Part shown: one piece after another, positions 35,574-45,017 of the stretch | How the letters are laid out: each line of letters opens with the position of its first letter | Position numbering within the stretch: position 1 is the first letter of the stretch | Origin: Desulforamulus reducens MI-1 | GTDB lineage: Bacteria > Bacillota > Desulfotomaculia > Desulfotomaculales > Desulfotomaculaceae | Reading direction: 5' to 3' | Assembly (NCBI RefSeq): GCF_000016165.1 | Contig: NC_009253.1 | Span: 2,018,332 to 2,082,331 of the forward strand | DNA: 64,000 bases | The notes under the pieces: model-generated | Seen by the model: the letters and a program-made list of their open reading frames with translations, nothing else | The model's database searches: none | What the model was told of the DNA's origin: nothing | Made by a program: the position numbers and the translations under genes

Positions 35574-36320
35574 TTACCTGCCTAACCATCTTTTTATACC
35601 ATGTATTGTTGTATCTCTATTTAGTTGCGCAATGGTTTTAGCCAGCGGGATTTGTTTAGGACATACCTTTACACAATTCTGTGCATTCCCACAGTCTGTG
35701 ATACCACCCACTCCCATGATGGCATCCAGTCTTTCTTCTTGGTTCATGGCACCAGTGGGGTGAGAGTTAAACAGTTTAACTTGGGCCAACGGAGCTGGTC
35801 CAATAAATTTTGATTTGCTATTAACATTGGGGCAAGCTTCCAAACAACAGCCACAGGTCATGCAGCGGGAAATGGGGTAGGAGTCTTCCTGAACCCTTTG
35901 AGCCATACGGAGTCCCGGACCAAGGTCGTATGTTCCATCAATGGGAATCCATGCCTTAACCTTCTTTAAATGATCAAACATAATAGAACGATCAACCATT
36001 AAATCACGCACAAGGGGGAATTTACTTAAGGGTTCTAATACAATGGGTTGCTGAAGCTGGTCAACCAGAGCCGAACATGCCTGCCGTGCTTTTCCATTAA
36101 TAAGCATGGTACAAGCGCCGCATACTTCTTCTAAACAGTTGCACTCCCAAACCACGGGTGTTGTTGCTTCTCCCTTGGCATTCACTGGGTTCTTTTGAAT
36201 CTCCTTTAAAAGAGATATAACATTCATTTTTTCTTTATATGGAATCATAAATTCTTCCCAATAAGCCGCTGTGGATACATCAGACTGACGTTTAATCTTT
36301 AAGGACACCATTTTACTCAT
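35574..36320 (-). CDS. sdhB: Succinate dehydrogenase/fumarate reductase iron-sulfur subunit
   Basis: A 248-residue subunit with the [2Fe-2S] cysteines (CNCLEEVCGACTMLINGKARQAC) and the [4Fe-4S]/[3Fe-4S] motifs (CMTCGCCLEACPN, then CGNAQNCVKVCPK). It carries electrons between the flavoprotein and the membrane cytochrome. The start overlaps the sdhA stop in an ATGA, so the two are translationally coupled. Confidence 0.95.
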   Translation of the reverse strand: MSKMVSLKIKRQSDVSTAAYWEEFMIPYKEKMNVISLLKEIQKNPVNAKGEATTPVVWECNCLEEVCGACTMLINGKARQACSALVDQLQQPIVLEPLSKFPLVRDLMVDRSIMFDHLKKVKAWIPIDGTYDLGPGLRMAQRVQEDSYPISRCMTCGCCLEACPNVNSKSKFIGPAPLAQVKLFNSHPTGAMNQEERLDAIMGVGGITDCGNAQNCVKVCPKQIPLAKTIAQLNRDTTIHGIKRWLGR

Positions 36321-38077
36321 TTATTCAACGCCCCTTTATCAACATCATATCTCCGCGGCCTTGGCTTAATAAGCGAAGTATCTATATCTTCATAGGTTAA
36401 TTCTGGACCATTGAAAGTATATTTTGCCTTGGTTGTTTTTAACCAGTTTTGGTCATCACGATCTGGAAATTCCGGTTTATAATGGGCTCCCCTGCTTTCA
36501 TTGCGAGCCAGCGCCCCCAGCGTAATAACCCTGGACAACTGCAGCATATGCCACAAATGCCGAACAAAAGTCACTTCTTGATTCGCCCAGATGCTCTTAT
36601 CCGTTAATTTTATTCGATGCCATCTTGCAATGAGTTCCTGTATTTTTTGATCTGTTTCTTGAAGCTTTTTATTGTATCGTACCACTGTAACGTTTTCTGT
36701 CATCCATTCCCCTAACTCTTCATGCAGTTTATAAACATTCTCTGTACCATCCATTTTATAAGTTTTCTCTACCCAAGCTTGTTGACGCTTTTCTTCTTGT
36801 GTAAATATACTTTGGCTAACATCCTGTGCTGTCCTTTTCAGAGAATGAAGGTACTTTACTGCATTGGGTCCGGCAACCATTCCGCCATAAATTGCTGATA
36901 ATAATGAATTAGCGCCAAGGCGGTTTGCACCATGGTACTGATATTCACACTCACCACAGGCAAACAAACCGGTAATATTTGTCATTTGATCATAGTCCAC
37001 CCAAAGACCGCCCATGGAGTAATGAACCGCTGGAAAGATTCTCATAGGAACTTTTCGTGGGTCATCCCCCACAAAACGTTCATAAATCTCCAGAATACCT
37101 GCTAGTTTTTTATCCAATATTTCTCGCTCAACGTGTGAAACATCCAGATAAACCATGTTTTTTCCTTCAATACCAAGTTTCAACTCATAGCATACCCTAT
37201 AAATTGCCCGGGTTGCAATATCCCGCGGAACCAAGTTGCCATAGGCAGGGTACCATTCCTCCAGGAAGTACCACGGCTTGCCATCCTTAATGGTCCACAG
37301 ACGCCCCCCTTCGCCCCGGGCCGATTCACTCATTAATCTCAGTTTGTCATCCCCAGGGATAGCGGTGGGGTGAATTTGGATCATTTCGCCATTGGCATAG
37401 TAGACCCCCTGCTGATAAACTGCACTGGCAGCAGCCCCTGTATTAATGGTGGAATTGGTACTCTTACCATACACAATGCCACAACCACCAGTGGCCAGAA
37501 TCACAGCATCACCTGAAAAAGACTGGACTTTCATGCTTTTTAGATCTTGGGCTACTATGCCTCGGCAAATGTTTTCACTATCCATAACGATGGATAAAAG
37601 ATCCCAGCCTTCATATTTTTCTACAAAGCCAGCCACTTCCCAATGTCGAACCTGTTCATCAAGGGCATATAATAATTGTTGTCCAGTAGTAGCCCCAGCA
37701 AAGGCTGTCCTGTGATGTTTACTGCCACCAAACCTTCTAAAATCTAATAAACCTTCGGGAGTTCGATTAAACATAACACCCATCCGATCCATTAAATTAA
37801 TAATTGCCGGGGCTGCCTCACACATATTTTTTACTTGGAGTTGGTTGGCCAGAAAGTCCCCGCCGTAAATTGTGTCATCAAAATGTATCCAGGGAGAATC
37901 GCCTTCGCCTTTGGTGTTTACAGCTCCGTTGATTCCACCCTGGGCACACACCGAGTGGGATCTTTTAACCGGAACCAAAGAAAACAGCCGAACCTTCACA
38001 CCCATCTCCGCAGCTTTTATGGTTGCCATTAAACCAGCCAGACCACCGCCAACCACAATGATTTTATTTTGCATCAT
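36317..38077 (-). CDS. sdhA: Succinate dehydrogenase/fumarate reductase flavoprotein
   Basis: A 586-residue flavoprotein. FAD binding uses VVGGGLAGLMATIKAAE, covalent attachment uses the His of RSHSVCAQGGINGA, and the active-site region includes HPTAIPGDDKL and SARGEGGRLWT with FPAVHYSMGG. It interconverts succinate and fumarate. The organism type and the neighbouring fumarase and mdh make both directions plausible. The second of two ATGs fits the GGAGG spacing best. sdhC lies just upstream. Confidence 0.95.
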   Translation of the reverse strand: MMQNKIIVVGGGLAGLMATIKAAEMGVKVRLFSLVPVKRSHSVCAQGGINGAVNTKGEGDSPWIHFDDTIYGGDFLANQLQVKNMCEAAPAIINLMDRMGVMFNRTPEGLLDFRRFGGSKHHRTAFAGATTGQQLLYALDEQVRHWEVAGFVEKYEGWDLLSIVMDSENICRGIVAQDLKSMKVQSFSGDAVILATGGCGIVYGKSTNSTINTGAAASAVYQQGVYYANGEMIQIHPTAIPGDDKLRLMSESARGEGGRLWTIKDGKPWYFLEEWYPAYGNLVPRDIATRAIYRVCYELKLGIEGKNMVYLDVSHVEREILDKKLAGILEIYERFVGDDPRKVPMRIFPAVHYSMGGLWVDYDQMTNITGLFACGECEYQYHGANRLGANSLLSAIYGGMVAGPNAVKYLHSLKRTAQDVSQSIFTQEEKRQQAWVEKTYKMDGTENVYKLHEELGEWMTENVTVVRYNKKLQETDQKIQELIARWHRIKLTDKSIWANQEVTFVRHLWHMLQLSRVITLGALARNESRGAHYKPEFPDRDDQNWLKTTKAKYTFNGPELTYEDIDTSLIKPRPRRYDVDKGALNK

Positions 38078-38090
38078 GAAACCTCCTGAA

Positions 38091-38756
38091 TTACTGGATA
38101 AAGGCCCGAATTGCTGCGATACCTAGGATAGAAGAAAAGATAAAGAATAGCATACACAACTTCCATAAAAAATTCTGGGCGTGCTCCCCTACCACAATTC
38201 CCCAGCTAACAGAAAAATTCCAAAGTCCATTGGCAAAATGAAAGGTAGTTGTCAGTAAGCCTATAATATAAAAGGTTAACCACAGGGGATCTGCCATTTG
38301 ATTTTGCACCGATAAAAAATTTATATCTAGTCCATATAAAGAATGGGCCACTCGCAAATGCCAAACATGAATCAATATAAATACTAAAGTTACCAATGCA
38401 GATCCCCTTTGCAGGTAAAACATCCAATTTCTTAGATAGGGGTAGCGAAAAGTATTATTCTCTGCAACATAAACAATATATAATCCGTACAATGCATGCA
38501 AGGTAAGAGGAAGGGCAATAAATAGAATTTCTATTGCAGCTAAGTAAGGAATGCTTTGCATATAGCTCACTGCTGTGTTAAACATTCTTGGGCTTATGGT
38601 CGCCAATGAATTCGTGATTAGGTGTTCAATAAGAAAAATACTGATTGGAAAGACTCCTAAAAAGGAGTGAAGTTTTCGAACAAAGAAGTGATATTTGGCC
38701 AGTTTATTATCATCTGTCTGCACTGCACCCACTAACAACATCAACCCCTTCATCAT
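38091..38756 (-). CDS. sdhC: Succinate dehydrogenase cytochrome b558 subunit
   Basis: A 221-residue membrane anchor with five transmembrane helices of the B. subtilis SdhC type. Candidate haem ligand histidines occur in RKLHSFLGVFPISIFLIEH, LTLHALYGLY, FILIHVWHLR and TTFHFANGLWNF. It binds two b-type haems and links succinate/fumarate chemistry to menaquinone. It is the first gene of sdhCAB. Two ATGs stand in tandem and the ribosome binding site is weak. Confidence 0.92.
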   Translation of the reverse strand: MMKGLMLLVGAVQTDDNKLAKYHFFVRKLHSFLGVFPISIFLIEHLITNSLATISPRMFNTAVSYMQSIPYLAAIEILFIALPLTLHALYGLYIVYVAENNTFRYPYLRNWMFYLQRGSALVTLVFILIHVWHLRVAHSLYGLDINFLSVQNQMADPLWLTFYIIGLLTTTFHFANGLWNFSVSWGIVVGEHAQNFLWKLCMLFFIFSSILGIAAIRAFIQ

Positions 38757-38939
38757 AAACTTCCAGGGAAATTATACCACAATTTTCCCGCAGGTATTAG
38801 GGAAATAGCAATGGTGAACATGTATACAAGGCTCACTACTTTTGGCAGCTTACTCGGAAAATAAAATAACTATCAGGGTTTACTATTTTCGCTTCGGCCA
38901 ACAATAGGATTTGTTTCGTGTTTTTACATTGGGAAAGGA

Positions 38940-38975
38940 ATGCGATAGAGTAAACCTTTGTTTACTCTATCGCAT
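38940..38975. terminator. Hairpin overlapping the fumarase beta stop codon
   Basis: ATGCGATAGAGTAAA, a 6-base loop and the exact complement give a 15-bp stem. The last codons of the fumarase beta gene form one arm. The T-run is weak on the minus side, so it may stabilise mRNA as well as terminate. Confidence 0.6.
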
Positions 38976-39519
38976 ATATTTTTCTACCTTCTTGATATAA
39001 ATCTCCACCAAAGGCATCATTAACAACAATAGCCGGAAAGTCTTTTACCACTAACCGATAGATAGCCTCTGGACCTAAGTCTGAATAAGCAACAATTTCT
39101 GCCTCTTGCACACTTCTTGAAATAAGGGCAGCCGCTCCACCAATGGCAGCAAAGTATACAGCTCCATGTTTCTTCATGGCATTGGTTACATTTTCTGTCC
39201 TGGCACCTTTACCAATCATTCCCTTAAGTCCCCGCTCTATCAAGCGGGGTGCATAGGCATCCATTCGCCCTGCGGTGGTAGGCCCAGCAGAACCAATTAC
39301 TCTACCCGGAGGCGCCGGTGAGGGACCCACATAATAAATAATCTGTCCCTTCAAATCAAAGGGTAGTTCTTTCCCTTCATCCATCAGTTGCACTAGCCTT
39401 TTATGAGCTGCATCCCGCCCTGTGTAAATCACCCCACTGATTAAGACTTGTTGACCGATACAAAGGCTTTTCACAACATCCTCCACAAGGGGTGTTGATA
39501 TATGAACTTTTGTCATCAT
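38962..39519 (-). CDS. Fumarate hydratase class I, beta subunit
   Basis: A 185-residue protein equal to the C-terminal domain of class I fumarases and L-tartrate dehydratases. Signatures are VLISGVIYTGRDAAHKRL, YYVGPSPAPPGRVIGSAGPT and VVNDAFGGDLY. With the alpha subunit it hydrates fumarate to malate using an oxygen-sensitive [4Fe-4S] cluster. It starts 6 bases after the alpha stop, with GGAGG upstream. Confidence 0.95.
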   Translation of the reverse strand: MMTKVHISTPLVEDVVKSLCIGQQVLISGVIYTGRDAAHKRLVQLMDEGKELPFDLKGQIIYYVGPSPAPPGRVIGSAGPTTAGRMDAYAPRLIERGLKGMIGKGARTENVTNAMKKHGAVYFAAIGGAAALISRSVQEAEIVAYSDLGPEAIYRLVVKDFPAIVVNDAFGGDLYQEGRKIYAIE

Positions 39520-39525
39520 ATCCTC

Positions 39526-40368
39526 CTAAATAACAACAGATTTATGTCTTGCAGCATGGCAATTAAGGTTAACTGCTACAGGTAAACTAGCAATGTGAGA
39601 ACCAAATATTTCAATATGGACGGCCAAAGCGGTGGTTCTCCCACCTAGGCCAGAAGGCCCTATTCCCAAGTTGTTTATTTTACCCAGTAATTCTTGCTCC
39701 AACTCTGCTATATCCGGCATAGGATGAGGTTCCCCAACGGATCGCAATAAAGCCTCCTTTGCCAGCAGTGCGCATTTTTCCATTGTCCCGCCGATCCCAA
39801 CTCCCACAATCAGTGGCGGACAGGGGTTGGGACCTGCATTTTCGACTGTTTCAAGGATAAAATTCTTTACTCCTTCTACCCCTTCGGCTGGTTTTAGCAT
39901 TTTTAAGGCACTCATATTTTCACTGCCCCCACCCTTGGGTGCAACGGTTATCTTAACTTGGTCCCCTGGTACAATCCTGGTATGTATAACAGCAGGGGTA
40001 TTATCCCCGGTATTAACCCTTTCCAGCGGGTGCGCAACCATTGATTTTCTTAGATAACCCTCTTGGTAACCCTTACGTACACCTTCATTAATAGCTTTAT
40101 ATAAATTGCCGTTGATAATATGCGTATCCTGTCCTAATTCTAGAAACACCACCGCAACCCCTGTATCCTGACACATAGGGATGGATTCGTTAGCTGCTAT
40201 GGCAGCATTTTCAATAAGTAGATTCAGGATTTCTTTACCACTTTGTGAAACTTCAGTTTCATAGGAACATTTAAAGGATTGAACAACATCGTCCTCCAAC
40301 TTGAAGTTAGCTTCCTGGCATAAGCGGGCTACTTCAGATATAATTACTTCACAGTCTATTGTCCTAAT
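39526..40368 (-). CDS. Fumarate hydratase class I, alpha subunit (probable AUU start)
   Basis: The protein of about 280 residues equals the N-terminal domain of class I fumarases. Cluster-binding cysteines are expected in PMCQDTG, NAGPNPCPPLIVG and the later Cys-containing segments. The motifs NTGDNTPAVIHTRIVPGD and GPSGLGGRTTALAVHIE are typical. The only canonical start is a TTG that touches the GGGAGG ribosome binding site. The ATT three codons later lies at the ideal nine-base spacing and yields (M)RTID, close to how homologues begin. The start is therefore placed at ATT; TTG at 40377 is the alternative. Confidence 0.88.
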   Translation of the reverse strand: MRTIDCEVIISEVARLCQEANFKLEDDVVQSFKCSYETEVSQSGKEILNLLIENAAIAANESIPMCQDTGVAVVFLELGQDTHIINGNLYKAINEGVRKGYQEGYLRKSMVAHPLERVNTGDNTPAVIHTRIVPGDQVKITVAPKGGGSENMSALKMLKPAEGVEGVKNFILETVENAGPNPCPPLIVGVGIGGTMEKCALLAKEALLRSVGEPHPMPDIAELEQELLGKINNLGIGPSGLGGRTTALAVHIEIFGSHIASLPVAVNLNCHAARHKSVVI

Positions 40369-40609
40369 GATAAGCAACCTCCCTGTTAAGATTCTTAATA
40401 TTTTTATAACACATATAGCAATGTATATGCCAAATGCAACTTCAATTTTTTATCTAAAAAAGCCTTCTAATTTTTAATATATTCTGGGCATTTGCAATAA
40501 AGTATATCTAATTCTTTTAAATATAATCTACTAACCTACCAAAAGATTTCCTCCCCCCCTAGAGCCTATTCGACTAGCAAAATGGAAAACCTTCTTTGTT
40601 TCAATAGTT

Positions 40610-40623
40610 CGAACAAATGTTTT
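40610..40623. promoter_or_regulatory. SOS box (LexA operator) of lexA
   Basis: CGAACAAATGTTTT matches the Firmicute LexA consensus CGAACRNRYGTTYC at every position but the last. It overlaps the -35 region of the lexA promoter, consistent with autorepression. Confidence 0.88.
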
Positions 40624-40650
40624 GCGCATATTCTTGAAAGGTGTTATAAT
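40622..40650 (+). promoter_or_regulatory. lexA promoter
   Basis: A consensus TATAAT at 40645-40650 lies 17 bases after a weak TTGCGC -35 box that overlaps the SOS box. Transcription would begin near 40657. This rules out the ATG at 40582 as the lexA start. Confidence 0.7.
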
Positions 40651-40692
40651 ATACCAAATTATATATCATTATTTTGTTTGACACGAAAGGTT

Positions 40693-41346
40693 GTGAACCC
40701 TTTGTTAAACGCCCGAGAAGAAGAAGTTTTAAATGTAATCATAGAAAACGTAAAGCTGAAGGGTTATCCTCCATCAGTTAGAGAAATAGGCGAAGCTGTG
40801 GGTCTTTCATCTAGTTCTACTGTTCATTCTTATTTAAAAAGGTTGGAGCAAAAAGGTTATCTAAGGAGAGATCCAACAAAGCCCCGGGCCATTGAAGTGA
40901 TTATGTCGGAGTTGTCGAAAAATCCTTCCAGTCACCCCCTAACTTCAGAGCTTTCAAGATATTCTGACGAGGAATTAATTAGTATACCTTTATTGGGAGA
41001 AGTAGCGGCAGGCGTTCCTCTCCTGGCGGTGGAAAACTATGATGAAAAAGTAACCCTGCCCAGGAGTTTTACTGGTTACGGGGAATTCTTTATGCTATCC
41101 GTGCGCGGCGACAGTATGATCGAAGCGGGTATTTTGCCCGGAGATCTTGTCCTGGTGCGTAGACAAGAATCGGTAAGCAATGGGGATATTGCCGTAGCCC
41201 TCCTGGAAGATGAAGCCACGGTGAAAAGATTTTATAAAGAGAAAAACAGAATAAGGTTACAGCCTGAAAACAGTTTGTTATCACCTATCTATGTTCAGGA
41301 AGTCAAAATACTTGGCAAAGTGGTTGGATTAATGAGAAAAATATAA
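40693..41346 (+). CDS. lexA: LexA repressor
   Basis: The 217-residue SOS repressor. The N-terminal winged helix covers [22 protein letters not shown]. The self-cleavage site is the Ala-Gly of [10 protein letters not shown], and the Ser/Lys dyad lies in [10 protein letters not shown] and EATVKRFYK. After DNA damage RecA filaments trigger cleavage and derepress repair genes. The start is set at GTG because the longer frame from 40582 would begin upstream of the promoter and SOS box and does not match the family. A terminator follows directly. Confidence 0.95.
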   Translation: MNPLLNAREEEVLNVIIENVKLKGYPPSVREIGEAVGLSSSSTVHSYLKRLEQKGYLRRDPTKPRAIEVIMSELSKNPSSHPLTSELSRYSDEELISIPLLGEVAAGVPLLAVENYDEKVTLPRSFTGYGEFFMLSVRGDSMIEAGILPGDLVLVRRQESVSNGDIAVALLEDEATVKRFYKEKNRIRLQPENSLLSPIYVQEVKILGKVVGLMRKI

Positions 41347-41369
41347 AAAGGTCGCATAGCGACCTTTTT
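41345..41369. terminator. Bidirectional terminator between lexA and the MerR gene
   Basis: AAAAAGGTCGC, loop ATA and GCGACCTTTTT form a perfect stem with A- and T-runs, serving both converging genes. Confidence 0.9.
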
Positions 41370-41373
41370 ATAT

Positions 41374-41793
41374 TTACTGAACACAATCTCTATTATAATG
41401 CGGGCAGGCACTACACTGATCGGCCTTGTCCTCTATCACATAACAATAGGTACCTTGTTCTTTCCAGCAAGGTTTATTGATGTTAACCTTTTCATCCTTA
41501 GATTGATTGCCCCCTGCACAATGCTTTGTGCTCCAGCAAGGATACATACTAATAATTTGAAGTACCCCAGCAATATTCAATCCCTTTTCATTAATAAGGA
41601 AATGAATAAACTGCAGTCTCTTAACGTCGTTATTGCTGTATAAACGCTGTTTGTTACGACGAGATGGCTCAACCAGACCATGTTTTTCCCAAATACGCAG
41701 GGTTTCCGGATGCACCTTTAAAAGTTCGGCAATAACTCCTATGTTAAACATAGGTTGATCATCATTACAAAACAAAGGTTTATCTCCTCTCAT
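41374..41793 (-). CDS. MerR-type regulator with Cys-rich C-terminus
   Basis: A 139-residue regulator. A MerR winged helix lies at about 14-75 (FNIGVIAELLKVHPETLRIWEKHG, then RLYSNNDVKRLQFI). The C-terminal 55 residues carry seven cysteines, spaced PCWSTKHC, PCWKEQGTYC and QCSACPHYNRDC. That tail could bind a metal or an iron-sulfur cluster and sense redox or metal state. The GTTGTATTTACAAC palindrome just before its start may be its own operator. It is transcribed alone. The family function is unknown to me. Confidence 0.85.
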   Translation of the reverse strand: MRGDKPLFCNDDQPMFNIGVIAELLKVHPETLRIWEKHGLVEPSRRNKQRLYSNNDVKRLQFIHFLINEKGLNIAGVLQIISMYPCWSTKHCAGGNQSKDEKVNINKPCWKEQGTYCYVIEDKADQCSACPHYNRDCVQ

Positions 41794-41801
41794 TATAAAA
41801 T

Positions 41802-41815
41802 GTTGTATTTACAAC
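41802..41815. promoter_or_regulatory. Palindrome at the merR-like gene start
   Basis: GTTGTA-TT-TACAAC lies 9 bases before the start codon. It is a candidate autoregulatory operator of the Cys-rich MerR protein. A related TTTGTAAATTTGC lies 25-35 bases further upstream. Confidence 0.45.
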
Positions 41816-41946
41816 TTATTATAAAGTCTATAAACTAAATTTGTAAATTTGCTAAATCGCTGTAAATCACAAGGATTTTTTCGATTTTCTAATAGAATTG
41901 GGACAAACCTCGAAATTTTGTAGATTTTGCCGAAACTGGTATGGCT

Positions 41947-42270
41947 TTAATTTAATTCCACTTCCAAATCTAACAAAGGTGCATGTTGTTGTGCGCCATA
42001 AACATCGGTTTCCCCCAGCGCACCCGAAGGATATGGCCTTACAATGGTAGCCTTTATGGCATTAGCCGGAGAAAATTCGACAATGCCAATGACATCATCT
42101 TCCTGAATACCGTAGAGTTCTGCAATGGTGGTTTTATTGATAACCCTGGCTTTACAGGCTGCTTCATAGGACTCTTGATCTTTAAAAATAACATCCAGAG
42201 TCAATTCATAGGGACCAGAATTCTTACTTCTAATAACTGTGGCCAGTTGTGGTAGCTTCACTTTTGACAT
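41947..42270 (-). CDS. DUF4387 family protein
   Basis: A 107-residue protein with the DUF4387 pattern: VIRSKNSGPYELTLDVIF near the start, GIQEDDVIGIVEFSPANAIKAT in the middle, and the DVYGAQQHAPLLDLEVEL end. Members are regularly encoded next to AtuA-type proteins. Here the ATG overlaps the AtuA stop (TAATG), so the two proteins probably act together. The biochemical role is unknown. Confidence 0.85.
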   Translation of the reverse strand: MSKVKLPQLATVIRSKNSGPYELTLDVIFKDQESYEAACKARVINKTTIAELYGIQEDDVIGIVEFSPANAIKATIVRPYPSGALGETDVYGAQQHAPLLDLEVELN

Positions 42271-43637
42271 TATCCTTCCTCCCCTGTTTGAATAATTTCA
42301 GATGGAAAAAGCGTAACGGGGTTATCAACATAAAGTAAATGATAAATATTAAAGTTATATACAGCCCCAGCCTTAAAATCCGACGGAGAATAGGGGAATG
42401 CTAAGTTGCCAGCGGTAGCTACCCGGCCGGGATAACCATAATGAAGCATGGTAGAGCGAGCAAAGCTGCAAATAGTATTGGCAATTTCTTGGGTCTCTGC
42501 CACGGCATCTATGACAACCCCCAATTCATGAGAAGCACCAGAAGCCAAGGGTTCAAGATTACCCATCACACCATTTTTACCATAAATATTAAAATGTAGG
42601 AAATATTCATACCCGTAACGTTTGAAATTATCCTTAACACGTTCCCTCACAGCTTCAACAATTGTATCAATTTGTCCAATCATAATGGGGTCCCGACAAC
42701 CTGCTATGGAAACTGTGCGGAAACCTACCCGCTTTGCCCCTTCCAGTTTAATTGTATAAGACTCACTGGGGACAAATTTACTTCCCGCTACCCTTACAGC
42801 TTTTTCATTTTCCTGTATAAAAGTCGTCCCCCGAAGATCCAATACCCCGCCAGGCCCCGGCAAGATATAGGGATTTGTTTTCTCATAAAGGGTATGGGCA
42901 GCCACTGAAGTAGTTGTACAACACCGATTAGGGTTTAAAGGTTCAACAATAAAGCAATCCTCTCTTAGGGTTCCCAGCAAACAATCACTGCCGCTCCCAG
43001 GCAAGGCGGCAATGGCACCGCATTCTAAAATCTTACCCATATGTATAGCTAGACCTTTATCAAAGCCAGCCATGATGGCCGAAGCGCTAAATACAGACGG
43101 ATCATAGGCTCGACCTGCCAGGACGACCTTTGCACCCTTTTCTAATACTGCCATCACTGCTTCCGGCCCCATCTGTCCCACAATTCTTTCTGTAGCTATG
43201 ATTTCCTCTTCAGTTAGGTCAGGGGCAGGGTGCAACGGCGATATTTTATTAGCTTTAAATTCCTCTAACACAAAGTTCTTACTTAGCTCTGCATGAATAA
43301 TTCCCAGGGGAAAGTTCCATTTCCTTTCCTTGGCCAGTTCTAAAATTATTTCCAAATTCCATTGTAGATGTGCTTCTGCACCACAACCACCCGCTGTTCC
43401 AATGACGACAGGGATGTCTCTTTCTATGCCAGCTTCAATCATCAACTCTAAATCTCGTTTAACGGCAGCTCGATCGGTAAAGGAAACACCAGCTCCTAAA
43501 TAGTAAGGGCCAGGGTCCGTGGACCCTGCATCAACTGCAATTAAATGTGGCTTGCGATCTAATCCCGCCTTAAAGGATTCCTCAGGAAAACCATAACCAA
43601 GAATGGCAGTCGGAGATAAAACCCTGTATTCTTTCAA
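42270..43637 (-). CDS. AtuA family protein (DUF1446)
   Basis: A 455-residue protein of the AtuA/acyclic terpene utilisation family. Family features are HLIAVDAGSTDPGPYYLG near residue 35, VVIGTAGGCGAEAHL, VLAGRAYDPSVFSASAI and VGFRTVSIAGCRDP. In Pseudomonas, AtuA belongs to citronellol/geraniol degradation, but anaerobe copies accompany DUF4387 and carboxylate transporters and are uncharacterised. The start is TTG nine bases after GGAGGG. A broken TRAP transporter gene lies upstream, suggesting uptake and breakdown of an organic acid that may no longer work. Confidence 0.85.
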   Translation of the reverse strand: MKEYRVLSPTAILGYGFPEESFKAGLDRKPHLIAVDAGSTDPGPYYLGAGVSFTDRAAVKRDLELMIEAGIERDIPVVIGTAGGCGAEAHLQWNLEIILELAKERKWNFPLGIIHAELSKNFVLEEFKANKISPLHPAPDLTEEEIIATERIVGQMGPEAVMAVLEKGAKVVLAGRAYDPSVFSASAIMAGFDKGLAIHMGKILECGAIAALPGSGSDCLLGTLREDCFIVEPLNPNRCCTTTSVAAHTLYEKTNPYILPGPGGVLDLRGTTFIQENEKAVRVAGSKFVPSESYTIKLEGAKRVGFRTVSIAGCRDPIMIGQIDTIVEAVRERVKDNFKRYGYEYFLHFNIYGKNGVMGNLEPLASGASHELGVVIDAVAETQEIANTICSFARSTMLHYGYPGRVATAGNLAFPYSPSDFKAGAVYNFNIYHLLYVDNPVTLFPSEIIQTGEEG

Positions 43638-43706
43638 TTGTTAAATCCCTCCATAACAAAATAAGGTAAGACCACTGTCTTACCTTATTATATACCCAAC
43701 TACCAG

Positions 43707-44962
43707 TTATTTCATTAAAACCCTTGGGACATATAGTGAAATATCCGGCCAGATAACAAAAGTAATGAGCATTATAATCATAAGTATAATAAAAGGTAAT
43801 ACTCCCTTCACTACATTTTCCAATCTATCCTTCGCCATGGCACTAACCACAAATAAGTTAAGGCCCACCGGTGGGGTTATCATGGCTAATTCCATATTAA
43901 CCGTCATGACAACGGCAAATTGAATAGGGTCAATACCCAACTGATGAATCATAGGTAATAGAATAGGTAAGGTTATCAAGGTGATGGATACAGCTTCAAG
44001 GAATGTTCCCATGATAAAGAACATCAGGTTTGTAGAGAAAAAAAACAAGTATTTATTAAGATCATTTTCCGCAATCCAATCAGCTACCGAGTTAGGAACC
44101 TGATTAGTGGTAAGGAAAAAAGCAAAAATCATAGCTACAGCAATTATTAAAAAGATCATTGAGGAAATATTTATGGATCCACAAAGATAGACCGAATATC
44201 TTTTATATGCAATTCTTTATATATAAAGGACGATACAGCAATGGTGTAAAAAACCGAAAGTACGGCGGCTTCGGTGGGCGTTACAACACCTAGGTAGATG
44301 CTGCCAAGTATAAAAATAGGTAAAAACCCTCCGGGCAAAGCCTTGATGGTAGTTTTCCATCGTTCTTCCCAAGGGGCCTTGGGACCACGACCAAAACCAT
44401 TTCTCTTTGCGGTTATAACTGCTGAAGTTAATAGTACCATTGCCATTAAAATACCTGGTAATAACCCTCCCATAAACAGCTTGCCAATGGATTCTTCTGC
44501 CACAACACCAAATACCACCATGGTGACACTTGGCGGAATCAAGATTCCCAGTGTACCACCCACTGCTACTAAGCCCATGGCATAGCGTTTCGGATAGCCA
44601 TTATCAATCATGGCCGGAATCATAATGGCTCCAATGGCAGCAGCTGTGGCAGGACTGGAGCCATAAATGGCTGCGAATACAGCACAGGCAAGGATAGTCA
44701 CCACCGCTAGGCCACCGGGCAAATGACCTAACCAAGCCCGCAAGAAATTAATCAGATATTTGGCAATACCTCCCCGGGACATTAAAACGCCAGCAAAAAC
44801 AAAGGCAGGGATAGCCATTAAAGTAGGTGATAATAAGGCTGCAAACATTCGTTGTATAATCATATAAAGGCTAAAGTCCATAGTAAGAGCCAGCACAACA
44901 ATAGCTGAGGTAGCCAGAGAAATACCAATGGGTACATTTAGCAAAAAAAGAATGATAAACAA
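43707..44962 (-). pseudogene. TRAP transporter large permease (DctM type), frameshifted
   Basis: Two adjacent frames together make a DctM-like permease. The first (44171-44962) has the N-terminal half, including FGVVAEESIGKLFMGGLLPG, and ends in SIFVDP at a TAA. The second (43707-44159) continues with FLIIAVAMIFAF and TPPVGLNLFVVSAMAKDRLE. A one-base shift at about 44170-44176 separates them: the continuing frame reads INISSMIF across the break. The N-terminus is short and no DctP or DctQ gene is nearby. The transporter is probably dead unless the break is a sequence error. Confidence 0.8.
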
Positions 44963-45017
44963 ACTAAAGATGTAAACGTATGCCTTATAATATTATGATG
45001 CATTCTATTTTATTATT

